NCBI RefSeq assembly: GCF_001500045.1
Contig: NZ_LQIX01000012.1
Span: 310,001-374,000, forward strand
Direction of reading: 5' to 3'
Length of the DNA stretch: 64,000 nt
Origin: Mycobacterium sp. GA-1199
GTDB lineage: Bacteria > Actinomycetota > Actinomycetes > Mycobacteriales > Mycobacteriaceae
The notes under the pieces were generated by a model. That model saw only the letters and a program-made list of their open reading frames with translations, did no database searches and was not told the DNA's origin. Shown here in pieces: positions 44,406 to 55,312 of the stretch (the first letter of the stretch is position 1; every line of letters starts with the position of its first letter). A program made the position numbers and the translations under genes.

Positions 44406-45205
44406 GACAGATGGAACTCGGTGAGCGCGACGGATACTCCCTCGGCGATGCCCTCGATGATGATGTCGGAGCCTCGCGCCCCCTGCGCCGTCGGCGCCAG
44501 CCCGAACGGCAGCTTCTGACCGGGCAGGCTCGCGGTGAATGCGGCCAGGACGGCGTCCTTCTTGTCCTCGGGCACCTCCTGATCAGCCGTGCCAGGGCCG
44601 GTCAGCACGCCGGTTGCCGTCATCACCAGCGTCGTCTGGTCGGGCCCGGCGACCTCGAGGTCCACTGCGATGCTCACCCTGTCGTGGAAGTCGGCTTTGG
44701 CGGGTGTTCCGGTGAACACCACGCCCTTGTTACTGGAGATACCCGATTCGGTGGTGCCGCCCGTGGCGTCGTTGCTCTCTCCGGTCGGCGCCTCGACCAA
44801 CAGGTCCGGGATGTCCATGAACCGGCCCAGATGTGTGGAGTCGATGATGATGCGGCTTTCGGCCTTGCCGACCTGCAGCGTGGCGTCGGGCCCGACGAGC
44901 CACGAATCGCCGGGCAGATCGATCTCGTGCAGCGTCGCCTCCAATGACGCCTTGCCCACCACGCGATTGTCGACCCCGTTGGCCCTGATCTCGACCTCGT
45001 CGTAGTGGCGGTCCATCGCCTGCGTGGTGAACGGGAACCCGAGGATCGCCACGGACGGGTCGTGTTGCAGGTCAGCGGCGGTACGCACGCTTCTGGCCAG
45101 CCGGTATTCGGCGTAGATCGCCGCACCGAAATCGGCCCCGACGGCGCACAGGGCGACCGCCAGCACCGTCGCCAACACCCCGAGCAGCAGCTTGCGCACC
45201 CGCAC
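44402..45205 (-). CDS. lmeA: LmeA-type protein for mannan core elongation of LM/LAM (Rv0817c-like)
   Basis: 267 residues from a GTG at 45205 (reading VRVRKLLLG); GTG at 45199 is possible. An N-terminal signal/anchor (KLLLGVLATVLAVALCAVGADFGAAIYAEY) precedes a DUF2993-type domain: QHDPSVAILGFPFTTQAMDRHYDEVEIRANGV and GQKLPFGLAPTAQGARGSDIIIEGIAEGVSV. In M. smegmatis LmeA binds phosphatidylinositides in the periplasm and supports mannan elongation of lipomannan. The place next to thiX and the orphan regulator matches M. tuberculosis Rv0816c-Rv0818. Confidence 0.88.
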   Translation of the reverse strand: MRVRKLLLGVLATVLAVALCAVGADFGAAIYAEYRLARSVRTAADLQHDPSVAILGFPFTTQAMDRHYDEVEIRANGVDNRVVGKASLEATLHEIDLPGDSWLVGPDATLQVGKAESRIIIDSTHLGRFMDIPDLLVEAPTGESNDATGGTTESGISSNKGVVFTGTPAKADFHDRVSIAVDLEVAGPDQTTLVMTATGVLTGPGTADQEVPEDKKDAVLAAFTASLPGQKLPFGLAPTAQGARGSDIIIEGIAEGVSVALTEFHLS

Positions 45206-45377
45206 ATTCTGGCCCACGGCGGGCTCAACGTGCCGTTCGACGCAGCTGATGAGCGGGTTGCGCGCTATCGTTAGAAAACCATCGTCCCGGTAACGGGCGT
45301 ATGTCGAGCATGAATCTGGGAAGTCACCGACCGACAAAGATGTCCAGGCGAGGTCCCTATGGCTGTTGGAGGGCCAG

Positions 45378-47047
<1,670 letters not shown>

Positions 47048-47059
47048 CTGGGAAACCAC

Positions 47060-47099
47060 GGTGAACCAACTGAACGTGTTCACCGGCCGTTCACCTGTG
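47060..47099 (+). promoter_or_regulatory. Pho box of pstS with direct and inverted GTTCACC units
   Basis: GTTCACC-GGCC-GTTCACC (47078-47095) is a direct repeat with 11-bp spacing, the PhoP/RegX3-type Pho box of actinobacteria. An inverted copy, GGTGAAC, lies at 47060-47066, so GGTGAAC...GTTCACC also forms a palindrome. TACGTT (47127-47132) is a possible -10 box; the pstS start follows at 47172. Control by SenX3-RegX3 under phosphate limitation is inferred from the family. Confidence 0.7.
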
Positions 47100-47171
47100 A
47101 TCCGCGAAGCGTCCACCGGCGCCGCATACGTTGCCAGGGAGTTCAAGCCGCCAAATTCGAAAGTGGGATTC

Positions 47172-48296
47172 GTGAAGCTCAACCTCGGCAAGACCCCGTG
47201 CAGCCCGCTGCTGACCACGCTTTCGGTGGCCGCGATCGCGGCGTTGACCCTGTCCGCGTGTGGCAGCGACAACAACGCTCCGACGACGGGCAGTAACGGG
47301 GCTGCATCCGCGGCCGAGTGCGGCGGCAAGAACTCTGTCACGGCCGAGGGTTCGACGGCTCAACAGAACGCCATCGCCGAGTTCAACAAGGTCTGGGGTC
47401 AGCACTGCCCGGGTAAGAACCTGTCGTACAACCCCACCGGATCGGGCGCGGGACGCGAGCAGTTCATCGCCGGTCAGGTCGACTTCGCCGGATCGGATTC
47501 GGCTCTGTCGGGCAATCAGGTCCAGCAGGCCGCCGAGCGCTGCGACGGCAACCCGGCATGGAACCTTCCGCTGGTCTTCGGTCCAGTCGCGTTGGCCTAC
47601 AACATCGAAGGTGTCGACAAGCTGGTTCTCAACGCCGATGTGCTCGCGAAGATCTTCCAGGGACAGATCACCAAGTGGAACGATCCCGCGATCGCGGCAC
47701 TCAACGACGGAACCAACCTGCCGGACCGCGACATCACGCCGATCTACCGGTCGGACTCCTCGGGCACCACCGACAACTTTCAGAAGTACCTCGCTGCGGC
47801 GGCCCCCCAGAGTTGGACCAAGGGCGATGGCAGCGAGTTCCAGGGCGGTGCCGGTGAAGGCGCCCAGAAGTCGGCAGGTGTCGTGCAGGCCGTGCAGGCG
47901 ACCGGCGGAGCGATCGGCTACGTGGAGAAGGGTTTCGCCGAACAGGGTGGTGTGCCGTTCGCCCAAATCGACAGTGGGGCAGGCGCGGTCGAGCTGACCG
48001 ACGAGTCGGCCAAGAAGGCGATCGATGTTGCGACGTTCGCCGCGGAAGGCAACGATCTGGCGTTGGACCTGGACTCGTTGTACGGGACGAAGGAGCCGGG
48101 CGCTTACCCGTTGGTGCTCGCCACCTACGAGATCGTCTGCTCGAAGGGCTACGATCCCGAAACCGCCGCGGCGGTCAAGTCGTTCCTCACGATCTCGGCC
48201 AACGACGGTCAGCAGAACCTCTCGCCCGCGGGCTACGTGCCGCTGCCGGACCGCTTCAAGGAGCGACTCCTGACGTCCATCGAAGCGATTGCCTAG
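47172..48296 (+). CDS. pstS: Phosphate ABC transporter substrate-binding lipoprotein
   Basis: 374 residues from the GTG at 47172; the frame is open upstream through the Pho box, so the longer start is rejected. Signal peptide LLTTLSVAAIAALTLSAC with lipid Cys 30. The mature protein has SVTAEGSTAQQNAIAEFNKVW, NPTGSGAGREQFIAGQVDFAGSDSALS and ITPIYRSDSSGTTDNFQKYL, which hold phosphate-binding loops typical of PstS. It delivers phosphate to PstCA at the outer face of the membrane. Confidence 0.96.
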   Translation: MKLNLGKTPCSPLLTTLSVAAIAALTLSACGSDNNAPTTGSNGAASAAECGGKNSVTAEGSTAQQNAIAEFNKVWGQHCPGKNLSYNPTGSGAGREQFIAGQVDFAGSDSALSGNQVQQAAERCDGNPAWNLPLVFGPVALAYNIEGVDKLVLNADVLAKIFQGQITKWNDPAIAALNDGTNLPDRDITPIYRSDSSGTTDNFQKYLAAAAPQSWTKGDGSEFQGGAGEGAQKSAGVVQAVQATGGAIGYVEKGFAEQGGVPFAQIDSGAGAVELTDESAKKAIDVATFAAEGNDLALDLDSLYGTKEPGAYPLVLATYEIVCSKGYDPETAAAVKSFLTISANDGQQNLSPAGYVPLPDRFKERLLTSIEAIA

Positions 48297-48344
48297 TTTC
48301 GTGGCGCGCCGCCGGGGATACGGTGAGGATGGGTCCTTGGACCG

Positions 48345-49388
48345 ATGACCGATAGGCTCGAGGTGACAATCCCCAATCCGTCCGACGCGGGATCGGGTGA
48401 AGCACTCGCTTCCCCCTTTCCCGAGCCGACTCCGATAAGCAGCGACCCGTCGAGGAACGCCAAAGAGCGTGTCGGCGACCGCATCTTCCGCGGGCTGGCG
48501 GAGGGCTCGGGCGCCTTCATCGTCGCGCTGATCGTGGCGATTGGAGCGTTCCTGCTGTGGCGGGCGATTCCGGCGCTGGCACGCAACGAGGAGAACTTCT
48601 TCCTCTACGGCGGCACCTGGAAGACCACCGACACGTCGGCGATGCACTTCGGCATCCTCGACCTGCTGCAGGTGACGGTGTTCGTGTCGGTGTTCGCGCT
48701 CGTTCTGGCGATGCCTGTGGCCCTTGGCATCGCGATCTTTCTGACCCACTACGCGCCGCGGCGGGTCGCGGGTCCGCTGGCGTACATGGTCGACCTCTTG
48801 GCGGCGGTGCCGTCGATCATCTACGGCGTGTGGGGACTCTACGTTCTGGCCCCGGTGTTGAAACCGGTTGCGTTGTGGCTGAACGAGAACCTCGGCTGGC
48901 TGTTCCTCTTCAAGACCGGGACGGCGTCGGTGGCAGGTGGCGGGACGATTTTCACGGCGGGAATCGTGCTGGCGGTGATGATCCTTCCGATCATCACCGC
49001 GGTCACGCGCGAGGTGTTCATTCAGACACCACGAGGCCAGATCGAGGCGGCGCTGGCCCTGGGTGCCACACGTTGGGAAGTGGTGCGCACGACCGTACTG
49101 CCCTTCGGGATGTCCGGGTATATCAGCGGGGGCATGCTCGGTCTCGGTCGTGCGCTGGGCGAGACCATCGCGTTGCTGATCATCCTGCGCGGAACGCAGC
49201 AGGCCTTCGGATGGTCGCTGTTCGACGGCGGCTACACCTTTGCGAGCCTGATCGCCGCCACAGCAAGCGAATTCAACGACCAGTACAAGGCGGGCGCCTA
49301 CATCGCCGCCGGCCTGGTGCTGTTCGTCTTGACGTTCGTGGTGAACTCGCTGGCGCGTGCGGCGGTGGCCGGGAAGGCGCAGAAATGA
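48345..49388 (+). CDS. pstC: Phosphate ABC transporter permease PstC
   Basis: 347 residues with about six membrane helices after a hydrophilic N-terminus. The ABC permease (EAA) loop reads [49 protein letters not shown] near residues 228-280. [37 protein letters not shown] is the conserved PstC central segment. The stop overlaps the pstA ATG (ATGA). Confidence 0.95.
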   Translation: MTDRLEVTIPNPSDAGSGEALASPFPEPTPISSDPSRNAKERVGDRIFRGLAEGSGAFIVALIVAIGAFLLWRAIPALARNEENFFLYGGTWKTTDTSAMHFGILDLLQVTVFVSVFALVLAMPVALGIAIFLTHYAPRRVAGPLAYMVDLLAAVPSIIYGVWGLYVLAPVLKPVALWLNENLGWLFLFKTGTASVAGGGTIFTAGIVLAVMILPIITAVTREVFIQTPRGQIEAALALGATRWEVVRTTVLPFGMSGYISGGMLGLGRALGETIALLIILRGTQQAFGWSLFDGGYTFASLIAATASEFNDQYKAGAYIAAGLVLFVLTFVVNSLARAAVAGKAQK

Positions 49389-50299
49389 CGTCGACGCTGG
49401 ACCGGCCGGTCAAAGCGACCACCTTCCAGGGGGTGAGCCTTCGCCGCAAGATGACCAACAACGTTGCGACGATACTGGTCACACTGAGCGTTCTGATCGC
49501 CCTGGTTCCGCTGCTTTGGGTGCTTTACTCGGTGATCGCCAAGGGGTTCAACGCGCTGACATCGCCGGTCTGGTTCACGAATTCACAGGCGGGCATGACG
49601 GCGTTCCAGGCGGGCGGCGGGGCGTACCACGCGATCGTGGGCACGCTTCTGCAAGGCCTGGTGTGTGCGGCCATCTCGATTCCGATCGGGGTGTTCGTGG
49701 GGATCTATCTCGTCGAGTACGGCGGCGGAACGCGATTCGGCAAGGTGACGACGTTCATGGTCGACATCCTCACCGGCGTACCGTCGATCGTTGCGGCGCT
49801 GTTCATTTACGCGCTGTGGGTGGCGACGTTCGGATTCCCGCGGTCCGGCTTTGCGGTGTCGCTGTCTCTGGTGCTGTTGATGATCCCGGTCATCGTGCGC
49901 GCGACCGAGGAGATGCTGCGCATTGTGCCGATGGACCTGCGTGAAGCCAGTTACGCCCTCGGCGTGCCGAAGTGGAAAACCATTGTCCGCATTGTGATTC
50001 CGACCGCATTATCGGGCATTGTCACCGGGATCATGTTGGCGCTGGCACGCGTCATGGGTGAGACCGCACCGTTGCTGGTCCTCGTCGGCTACTCGCAGGC
50101 GATGAACTTCGACATGTTCGACGGCTTCATGGGCTCGCTGCCCGGCATGATGTACGACCAGACCTCGGCGGGTGCGGGCGCGAATCCCGTTCCCACTGAT
50201 CGGTTGTGGGGCGCGGCCCTGACCCTGATCCTGCTGATCGCCTTACTCAACGTCGGGGCGCGATTCTTGGCGAAGCTCTTCGCCCCCAAGAAGGTTTAG
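49385..50299 (+). CDS. pstA: Phosphate ABC transporter permease PstA
   Basis: 304 residues, about six helices. [26 protein letters not shown] is the PstA hallmark, and the coupling loop is [51 protein letters not shown] near residues 185-235. It pairs with PstC as the transmembrane channel. pstB begins 9 bp downstream behind AGGAG. Confidence 0.95.
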   Translation: MTSTLDRPVKATTFQGVSLRRKMTNNVATILVTLSVLIALVPLLWVLYSVIAKGFNALTSPVWFTNSQAGMTAFQAGGGAYHAIVGTLLQGLVCAAISIPIGVFVGIYLVEYGGGTRFGKVTTFMVDILTGVPSIVAALFIYALWVATFGFPRSGFAVSLSLVLLMIPVIVRATEEMLRIVPMDLREASYALGVPKWKTIVRIVIPTALSGIVTGIMLALARVMGETAPLLVLVGYSQAMNFDMFDGFMGSLPGMMYDQTSAGAGANPVPTDRLWGAALTLILLIALLNVGARFLAKLFAPKKV

Positions 50300-50308
50300 G
50301 AGTTTTCG

Positions 50309-51085
50309 ATGGCCAAGCGCTTGGATCTCAAGGACGTCAACATCTTCTACGGGGCGTTTCACGCCGTGGCCGATGTCTCGCTAGCGGTTCCGCCACGCAA
50401 TGTGACCGCCTTCATCGGCCCGTCGGGCTGCGGAAAGTCCACGGTGCTGCGAACGTTGAATCGCATGCACGAGGTCATCCCCGGTGCGCGGGTCGAAGGC
50501 TCGGTGTTGCTCGACGGCGAGGATATCTACGGTGCCGGCGTCGACCCGGTGGGTGTGCGCAAGACGATCGGCATGGTGTTCCAACGTCCGAATCCGTTCC
50601 CCACCATGTCGATTCGCGACAACGTGGTCGCGGGCCTCAGATTGCAGGGTGTGCGCAACAAGAAGACACTCGACGAGGTGGCCGAACGGTCTCTGCGCGG
50701 AGCCAACCTGTGGACCGAGGTCAAGGACCGGTTGGACAAGCCCGGCGGCGGATTGTCCGGTGGTCAGCAGCAGCGGCTGTGCATCGCCCGGGCGATCGCG
50801 GTGCAACCTGACGTGCTGTTGATGGACGAGCCGTGCTCGGCACTCGATCCCATCTCCACGCTGGCGATCGAGGATCTGATCGCCACGCTCAAGCAGGACT
50901 TCACGATCGTCATCGTCACGCACAACATGCAACAGGCCGCACGGGTGAGCGATCAGACCGCCTTCTTCAACCTCGAGGCGACAGGTAAGCCCGGCCGGCT
51001 CATCGAGATCGACGACACCGAGAAGATCTTCTCCAACCCGTCGCAGAAGGCCACCGAGGACTACATCTCCGGGCGCTTCGGCTGA
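50309..51085 (+). CDS. pstB: Phosphate ABC transporter ATPase PstB
   Basis: 258 residues. Walker A is GPSGCGKST near residues 38-46, the signature is [19 protein letters not shown] near 150-168, and Walker B is [21 protein letters not shown] near 172-192, followed by the H-loop [14 protein letters not shown]. It powers phosphate import and, with PhoU, signals phosphate status. M. tuberculosis has the orphan homologue PhoT near mshD; here the whole operon is present. Convergent with phoU. Confidence 0.96.
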   Translation: MAKRLDLKDVNIFYGAFHAVADVSLAVPPRNVTAFIGPSGCGKSTVLRTLNRMHEVIPGARVEGSVLLDGEDIYGAGVDPVGVRKTIGMVFQRPNPFPTMSIRDNVVAGLRLQGVRNKKTLDEVAERSLRGANLWTEVKDRLDKPGGGLSGGQQQRLCIARAIAVQPDVLLMDEPCSALDPISTLAIEDLIATLKQDFTIVIVTHNMQQAARVSDQTAFFNLEATGKPGRLIEIDDTEKIFSNPSQKATEDYISGRFG

Positions 51086-51100
51086 GCCCCAACACCCGCG

Positions 51101-51769
51101 TCAGCGCGACGCCGGGATGTCCACTTCGGCGGGGTGCTTACCGGTGACCTGGAAGATCACCCGCCGGGCCACCTCGACGGCGTGGTCGGCGAACCGCTCG
51201 TAGAAGCGGCCGAGCAGGGTCACGTCCACCGCGGCCGCCACGCCGTGCTTCCACTCCCGATCCATCAACACCGTGAACAGGTGGCGGTGCAGATCGTCCA
51301 TGGCATCGTCTTCTTCTCCGATGCGCGCGGCCTTCTCCGGGTCGCGGGTCACCAGGACCTCCTGGGCGCTGTTGCCCAATTCCACAGCGAGACGGCCCAT
51401 CTCGGCGAAGTAGCCGTTCACCTCTTCGGGCAGCGCATGCTGAGGATGGCGGCGACGGGCGATCTTGGCGACGTGCAGTGCGAGCGCACCCATACGGTCC
51501 ACGTCGGCGACGATCTGGATCGAGCCGACGATGGCCCTAAGGTCGCCCGCGACCGGCGCCTGCAGCGCGAGCAGCACGAACGCCGACTCCTCGGCCCGTG
51601 CGCTCATCGCGGCGATCTGTTCGTGATCGGTGATGACCTGCTCGGCCAGCACGAGATCGGCTTGCAGCAGGGCCTGGGTGGCGCGTTCCATCGCCGCGCC
51701 CGCCAGCCCGCACATCTCCCCGAGCTGGGTGGTCAGAGCCTCCAACTGCTCGTGATACGCAGTACGCAT
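51101..51769 (-). CDS. phoU: Phosphate-specific regulator PhoU/PhoY
   Basis: 222 residues, all-helical with two PhoU repeats: [52 protein letters not shown] and [41 protein letters not shown], with the metal-site E/D-x-x-x-D patterns. C-terminal [23 protein letters not shown] is conserved. PhoU links Pst activity to the SenX3-RegX3 system; homologues PhoY1/PhoY2 affect persistence in M. tuberculosis. Here it is convergent with pstB and has its own Pho box, so it is expressed separately. Confidence 0.94.
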   Translation of the reverse strand: MRTAYHEQLEALTTQLGEMCGLAGAAMERATQALLQADLVLAEQVITDHEQIAAMSARAEESAFVLLALQAPVAGDLRAIVGSIQIVADVDRMGALALHVAKIARRRHPQHALPEEVNGYFAEMGRLAVELGNSAQEVLVTRDPEKAARIGEEDDAMDDLHRHLFTVLMDREWKHGVAAAVDVTLLGRFYERFADHAVEVARRVIFQVTGKHPAEVDIPASR

Positions 51770-51775
51770 GCATCC

Positions 51776-51832
51776 ACCCTACGGGCATCGTCACCGAAAC
51801 GGCATGAAGCGAGCGGTGAACGAAAGGTGAAC
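51776..51832 (-). promoter_or_regulatory. Pho box and leaderless promoter of phoU
   Basis: On the minus strand, GTTCACC units at 51826-51832 and 51815-51821 form a direct repeat with 11-bp spacing, the same as before pstS. The -10 box TAGGGT (51776-51781) ends 6 nt before the phoU ATG at 51769, so phoU looks leaderless. phoU is thus probably a direct member of the phosphate regulon. Confidence 0.65.
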
Positions 51833-51863
51833 CCCACCTGCTGAAACGCCGTGACCGGCGCGA

Positions 51864-53966
51864 TCACTCGCAGCTGGTGTCGGCTGCGTTCGTGACCGCG
51901 AGATCCTCAGGGAGCTGTGTCGGGGTGCTCCTGGTTCCGCGCACGACGTGTACCTGGACCGGAGACCCGCTCGGTGACGGCGGGGTGACGGTGCGGAAAT
52001 CGCTGCCCAACACCACGCGCACGGTGTCGCCCATCCCCGCGGTTCGCTCCACCTTGGCGTTGGCGAAGGACGAGGCCACCGTCGCCGCCGCCTCTTCGTT
52101 GCCAGCTGAGAAGAACACGGTCGTCGAATCCAGCGGGCCGGGGTAGTCGTCGGGGGAGGTGACGTTGAAACCGTGGGTCTGCAATTCGCTGGCCGCCGTC
52201 GCGGCGAGACCGTTCTCCCCGGTTGAGTTGGACACCTGAACCGTGATGTCGGCCGGATCGGTGGTGACCGCGTCGACGAGCTCACCTGACGGTGCGGCGT
52301 CATGGGTCGGCGCGGCGGACTCGGGTTGGGCGGTGGTCGACGACTCGGGCGTCCCGGGCACCGGGGTGTTGTCCGCGTTCTTCTCCTCAGGCAGCGGATC
52401 GTCGTTGATGATCGCGTCGAAGATCGCCCGGGTGTCTTCCTCGCGCAGGTGCTCGTTGCCGTACTCGTCCATGTAGCCCGTCGTCGGGACGGTCAGGAAT
52501 GTGATCCGGCCCGCGGCGATGCCCTGAACCGACTGGCCGAGCGTGACGAGGTCCTTGGTATCCATGTTGTCGACATAGCTGTCGTTGATGAACATGTTGA
52601 CCACGTTGTTGAGCTTCGACAGCGAGAAGAACACCTCTTTGGAGATCATCGAGCGCATCAGCGACGACAAGAACAGCTGCTGACGTTTGATACGTCCGTA
52701 GTCGCCGTTGGTCTCGGTGGTCACCTGGCGGGCGCGCACGTACTGAAGAGCCGTGTGTCCGTCGACGATCTGCCGGCCCGCGTGCGGGAGTATCGTTCCG
52801 AGTTCGTAGTCCTCGAGCGGCATGGTGCTACACACCTCGACTCCGCCCAGGGCGTCTACCATCTTGGAGAAACCCGCGAAATCCACTGCCATGAAACGGT
52901 TTATCGAAAGGCCGGACATCTTCTGGATGACCTTGACCAGACACTTCGGGCCGCCGACGGCGTAAGCCGAGTTCAACTTGTACTCGGTGTAGACCTCCTC
53001 GGCCCCGTACATCGGCGAATCCGGGTCGGTGATCGGACCGTAGTTACCGGTCTGGGGATCCCACGGCTCGCACTTCATCGGTTCGATCGCGAGGTCGCGC
53101 GGGAACGACACCGCCACAACCCGTTCCCGGTTCGCCGGGATGTTCACCAGCATCACGGTGTCCGAGCGCGCCCCCGCAGCGTCCTCGGTGGTGCCGGCAC
53201 CCATGTCGCTGTTCTCGCCGAGCCGGCTGTCCACACCGACGATCAGGAAGTTCTCGTCACCGAATTGCGCGTTGGGGTCGAGGATGTCGCGGGAATCGGG
53301 GTCCAGCGCGGAGATCCGGTTCATCATGTTGTTCTTCGCCGACTGCCACTGCCAGGCCCCGCCGGTCAGCGCGAGTGCGAGCACCGCGATCAGCGCGGCA
53401 AGCGCGCGTCCGGCGATCAGCGTGCGGCGCCGACGCCTACGGGGCTTCGATGGCCTGCGCGCGGTGACCGCATGGGCCGCGGGCACCCGCGCGGGCCTGC
53501 GCACGAGCGCCAGGTCGGGCAGTTCGGCATCGGCGTGCACGACAGGCAGGATCTCGGTGTCGCAGTCGTTGTCTCCGCTGTCGGCGGGCGGCTCCGACTC
53601 GTACAGCGGCTCCGGCTCGTACAGCTCCGCCTGTTCGTCGGGCACCGCCGCGATGATCTCGGTGGGCGGCGCCGGTGGTGTCGGCGGTTCGGGTTCGCGG
53701 CGGCGACGTCGACGGCGCAGTTCCGGCGGCACCGCGTTGTCGCCGGACAGTTTCGCGATGAGGTCGGCGACGGTCACGCCGTCGGTGTGGTTACCGGTGG
53801 ACTCGGCCTCGTTGGCGTCGGCCTCCGACGAGTTGGGCCGGTGATGAATGTCCGCGCGCTCCCATGGCGCGGCGCCCGGAGCGGGCCGTTGGCTGCGGGT
53901 CAGCCACCGGTTGTCGCCGTCGGTGGGGTCGGGAGGGCCAGGAGTGGCGTTATCGCCGTCACTCAT
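51864..53966 (-). CDS. LytR-CpsA-Psr (LCP) family protein with LytR_C domain (Rv0822c-like)
   Basis: 700 residues. A long disordered, charged cytoplasmic N-terminus (about 1-180) ends in a basic run (SKPRRRRRRTL) and one membrane helix (ALAALIAVLALALTGGAWQW, near 190-210). The LCP domain follows: NFLIVGVDSRLGENS, GARSDTVMLVNI, AVSFPRDLAI and YVRARQVTTETNGDYGRIKRQQLFLSSLM, which hold the Arg/Asp residues binding polyprenyl pyrophosphate. A Pro/Ser/Thr linker leads to a LytR_C domain (ITVQVSNSTGENGLAATAASELQTHGFNV). LCP enzymes attach arabinogalactan to peptidoglycan; the exact substrate here is unknown. Confidence 0.9.
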   Translation of the reverse strand: MSDGDNATPGPPDPTDGDNRWLTRSQRPAPGAAPWERADIHHRPNSSEADANEAESTGNHTDGVTVADLIAKLSGDNAVPPELRRRRRRREPEPPTPPAPPTEIIAAVPDEQAELYEPEPLYESEPPADSGDNDCDTEILPVVHADAELPDLALVRRPARVPAAHAVTARRPSKPRRRRRRTLIAGRALAALIAVLALALTGGAWQWQSAKNNMMNRISALDPDSRDILDPNAQFGDENFLIVGVDSRLGENSDMGAGTTEDAAGARSDTVMLVNIPANRERVVAVSFPRDLAIEPMKCEPWDPQTGNYGPITDPDSPMYGAEEVYTEYKLNSAYAVGGPKCLVKVIQKMSGLSINRFMAVDFAGFSKMVDALGGVEVCSTMPLEDYELGTILPHAGRQIVDGHTALQYVRARQVTTETNGDYGRIKRQQLFLSSLMRSMISKEVFFSLSKLNNVVNMFINDSYVDNMDTKDLVTLGQSVQGIAAGRITFLTVPTTGYMDEYGNEHLREEDTRAIFDAIINDDPLPEEKNADNTPVPGTPESSTTAQPESAAPTHDAAPSGELVDAVTTDPADITVQVSNSTGENGLAATAASELQTHGFNVTSPDDYPGPLDSTTVFFSAGNEEAAATVASSFANAKVERTAGMGDTVRVVLGSDFRTVTPPSPSGSPVQVHVVRGTRSTPTQLPEDLAVTNAADTSCE

Positions 53967-54118
53967 GTCCTACCGGCCTCCGACTCTTTGCATGTGCAGC
54001 TCAGGGGCGAACACGGTGCCGCGCGCCATTGCTACAGCACCTGGGTGACTCCGCGACGGGAGCGCATTACGAACGAGACTCATATCGTACTGAGACATCC
54101 TGAGAGATGTGATGTCAG

Positions 54119-54142
54119 AGTCGTCTCAGGACGGAGACGACT
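54119..54142. terminator. Stem-loop AGTCGTCTC-N6-GAGACGACT after dus
   Basis: A perfect 9-bp stem with a 6-nt loop lies 10 bp beyond the dus stop (minus strand) and before the LCP gene start. There is no T-run, as is usual for mycobacterial terminators. The 60 bp next to it contain several GAGAC/GTCTC words (54076-54150), so an operator role for the LCP promoter is an alternative. Confidence 0.5.
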
Positions 54143-54151
54143 GGGAGACGG

Positions 54152-55312
54152 CTATCCACCGGAGTGCATGACCTCGGCACCGGCGGGCACTGTGCAGTCG
54201 TCGGGATCGGTCAACCAGCCCTCGGGCAGTGCTACCGCCGCGGCCGAACCCTGGCGCCCGCGGGGACCGGTCGCGGCGTCGGGGAAGGGCACATCGGCAT
54301 CGAGTCTGCCGAGCAGTTCCTCGAGCTCGGCAAGCGATTTGACCAGGGCCAACGCCCGTCGGAGGTCGGCGCCGGCGGGAAATCCGTGCAGATACCAGGC
54401 GACATGCTTGCGGATGTCGCGCATGCCCTTGTCCTCGCCGAAATGGGCCGCCAGCAGTTCGCCGTGGCGCACGATGATCGACGCCACCTCGCCGAGCGTG
54501 GGCGGTTCGGGTGCGGGACGTCCGGTGAACGCGGCCGACAGTTCGGCGAACAACCAGGGCCTGCCCAGACAACCGCGCCCGATCACCACGCCGTCGCATC
54601 CGGTGGCCGACATCATCGCCAGCGCGTCGGAGGCTTCGAAGATGTCGCCGTTGCCCAAGACGGGCACGTCGGTGACGTGGTCTTTGAGCGCCGCGATCTG
54701 GTCCCAGTCCGCCTTGCCGGAGTAGCGCTGAGCCGCGGTCCTGGCGTGCAGGGCCACTGCCGCGGCGCCCTCCTCGGCGGCGATCCTTCCGGCGTCCAGA
54801 TGGGTGCGGTGCGCATCGTCGATCCCAATGCGGAACTTCACCGTCACGGGAATGTCGGTGCCTTCGGTCGCGCGGACCGCCGCGGCGACGATCTGCCCGA
54901 ACAGCCTGCGCTTGTACGGCAAGGCAGCACCCCCGCCGCGCCGCGTGACCTTGGGCACCGGGCAGCCGAAGTTCATGTCGATGTGGTCGGCCAGCCCTTC
55001 GTCGACGATCATCTTCGCCGCGGCGTAGGTGTTCTGTGGGTCCACCGAGTACAGCTGCAGCGAACGCGGGGTCTCGTCGGGCGCGAACGTCACCATGTGC
55101 ATGGTCCCCGGATGCCGCTCGACGAGGGCGCGCGCGGTCACCATCTCGCACACGTACAAGCCGCTGACCGTGCCGGCTTTGGTCAGCTCGAGTTCGCGGC
55201 ACAGGGTGCGGAACGCGACGTTGGTCACACCGGCCATCGGCGCCAGTACGACCGGGCTGGGGAGCCGTATCGGGCCGATCAGCAGTTCGCGCTCGTCGGC
55301 CAGGACCGTCAT
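54152..55312 (-). CDS. dus: tRNA-dihydrouridine synthase (Dus)
   Basis: 386 residues from the ATG at 55312, which overlaps the desA1 stop (ATGA). TIM-barrel flavoprotein that reduces uridine in tRNA D-loops with NADPH. FMN-site motif VVLAPMAGVTNVAFRTLC near 19-36. The catalytic Cys is in DHIDMNFGCPVPKVTRRGGGAALPYK near 110-135; VPVLGNGDIFEASDALAMMSATGCDGVVIGRGCLGRPWLF near 228-267 binds phosphate. C-terminal helical tRNA-binding part MRDIRKHVAWYLHGFP is DusB-like. Coupled with desA1 as in M. tuberculosis Rv0823c-Rv0824c. Confidence 0.94.
   Translation of the reverse strand: MTVLADERELLIGPIRLPSPVVLAPMAGVTNVAFRTLCRELELTKAGTVSGLYVCEMVTARALVERHPGTMHMVTFAPDETPRSLQLYSVDPQNTYAAAKMIVDEGLADHIDMNFGCPVPKVTRRGGGAALPYKRRLFGQIVAAAVRATEGTDIPVTVKFRIGIDDAHRTHLDAGRIAAEEGAAAVALHARTAAQRYSGKADWDQIAALKDHVTDVPVLGNGDIFEASDALAMMSATGCDGVVIGRGCLGRPWLFAELSAAFTGRPAPEPPTLGEVASIIVRHGELLAAHFGEDKGMRDIRKHVAWYLHGFPAGADLRRALALVKSLAELEELLGRLDADVPFPDAATGPRGRQGSAAAVALPEGWLTDPDDCTVPAGAEVMHSGG

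Noticed and set aside
52302..54725. Long plus-strand frame spanning the LCP and dus genes
   Set aside because: It crosses two well-supported minus-strand genes and a hairpin region, with composition typical of a shadow frame.
54334..55312. Apparent loss of a catalytic Cys in Dus (KVTRR instead of a second Cys)
   Set aside because: The catalytic Cys of DusB-type enzymes is the one in the GCP motif, which is present (NFGCPVPK).
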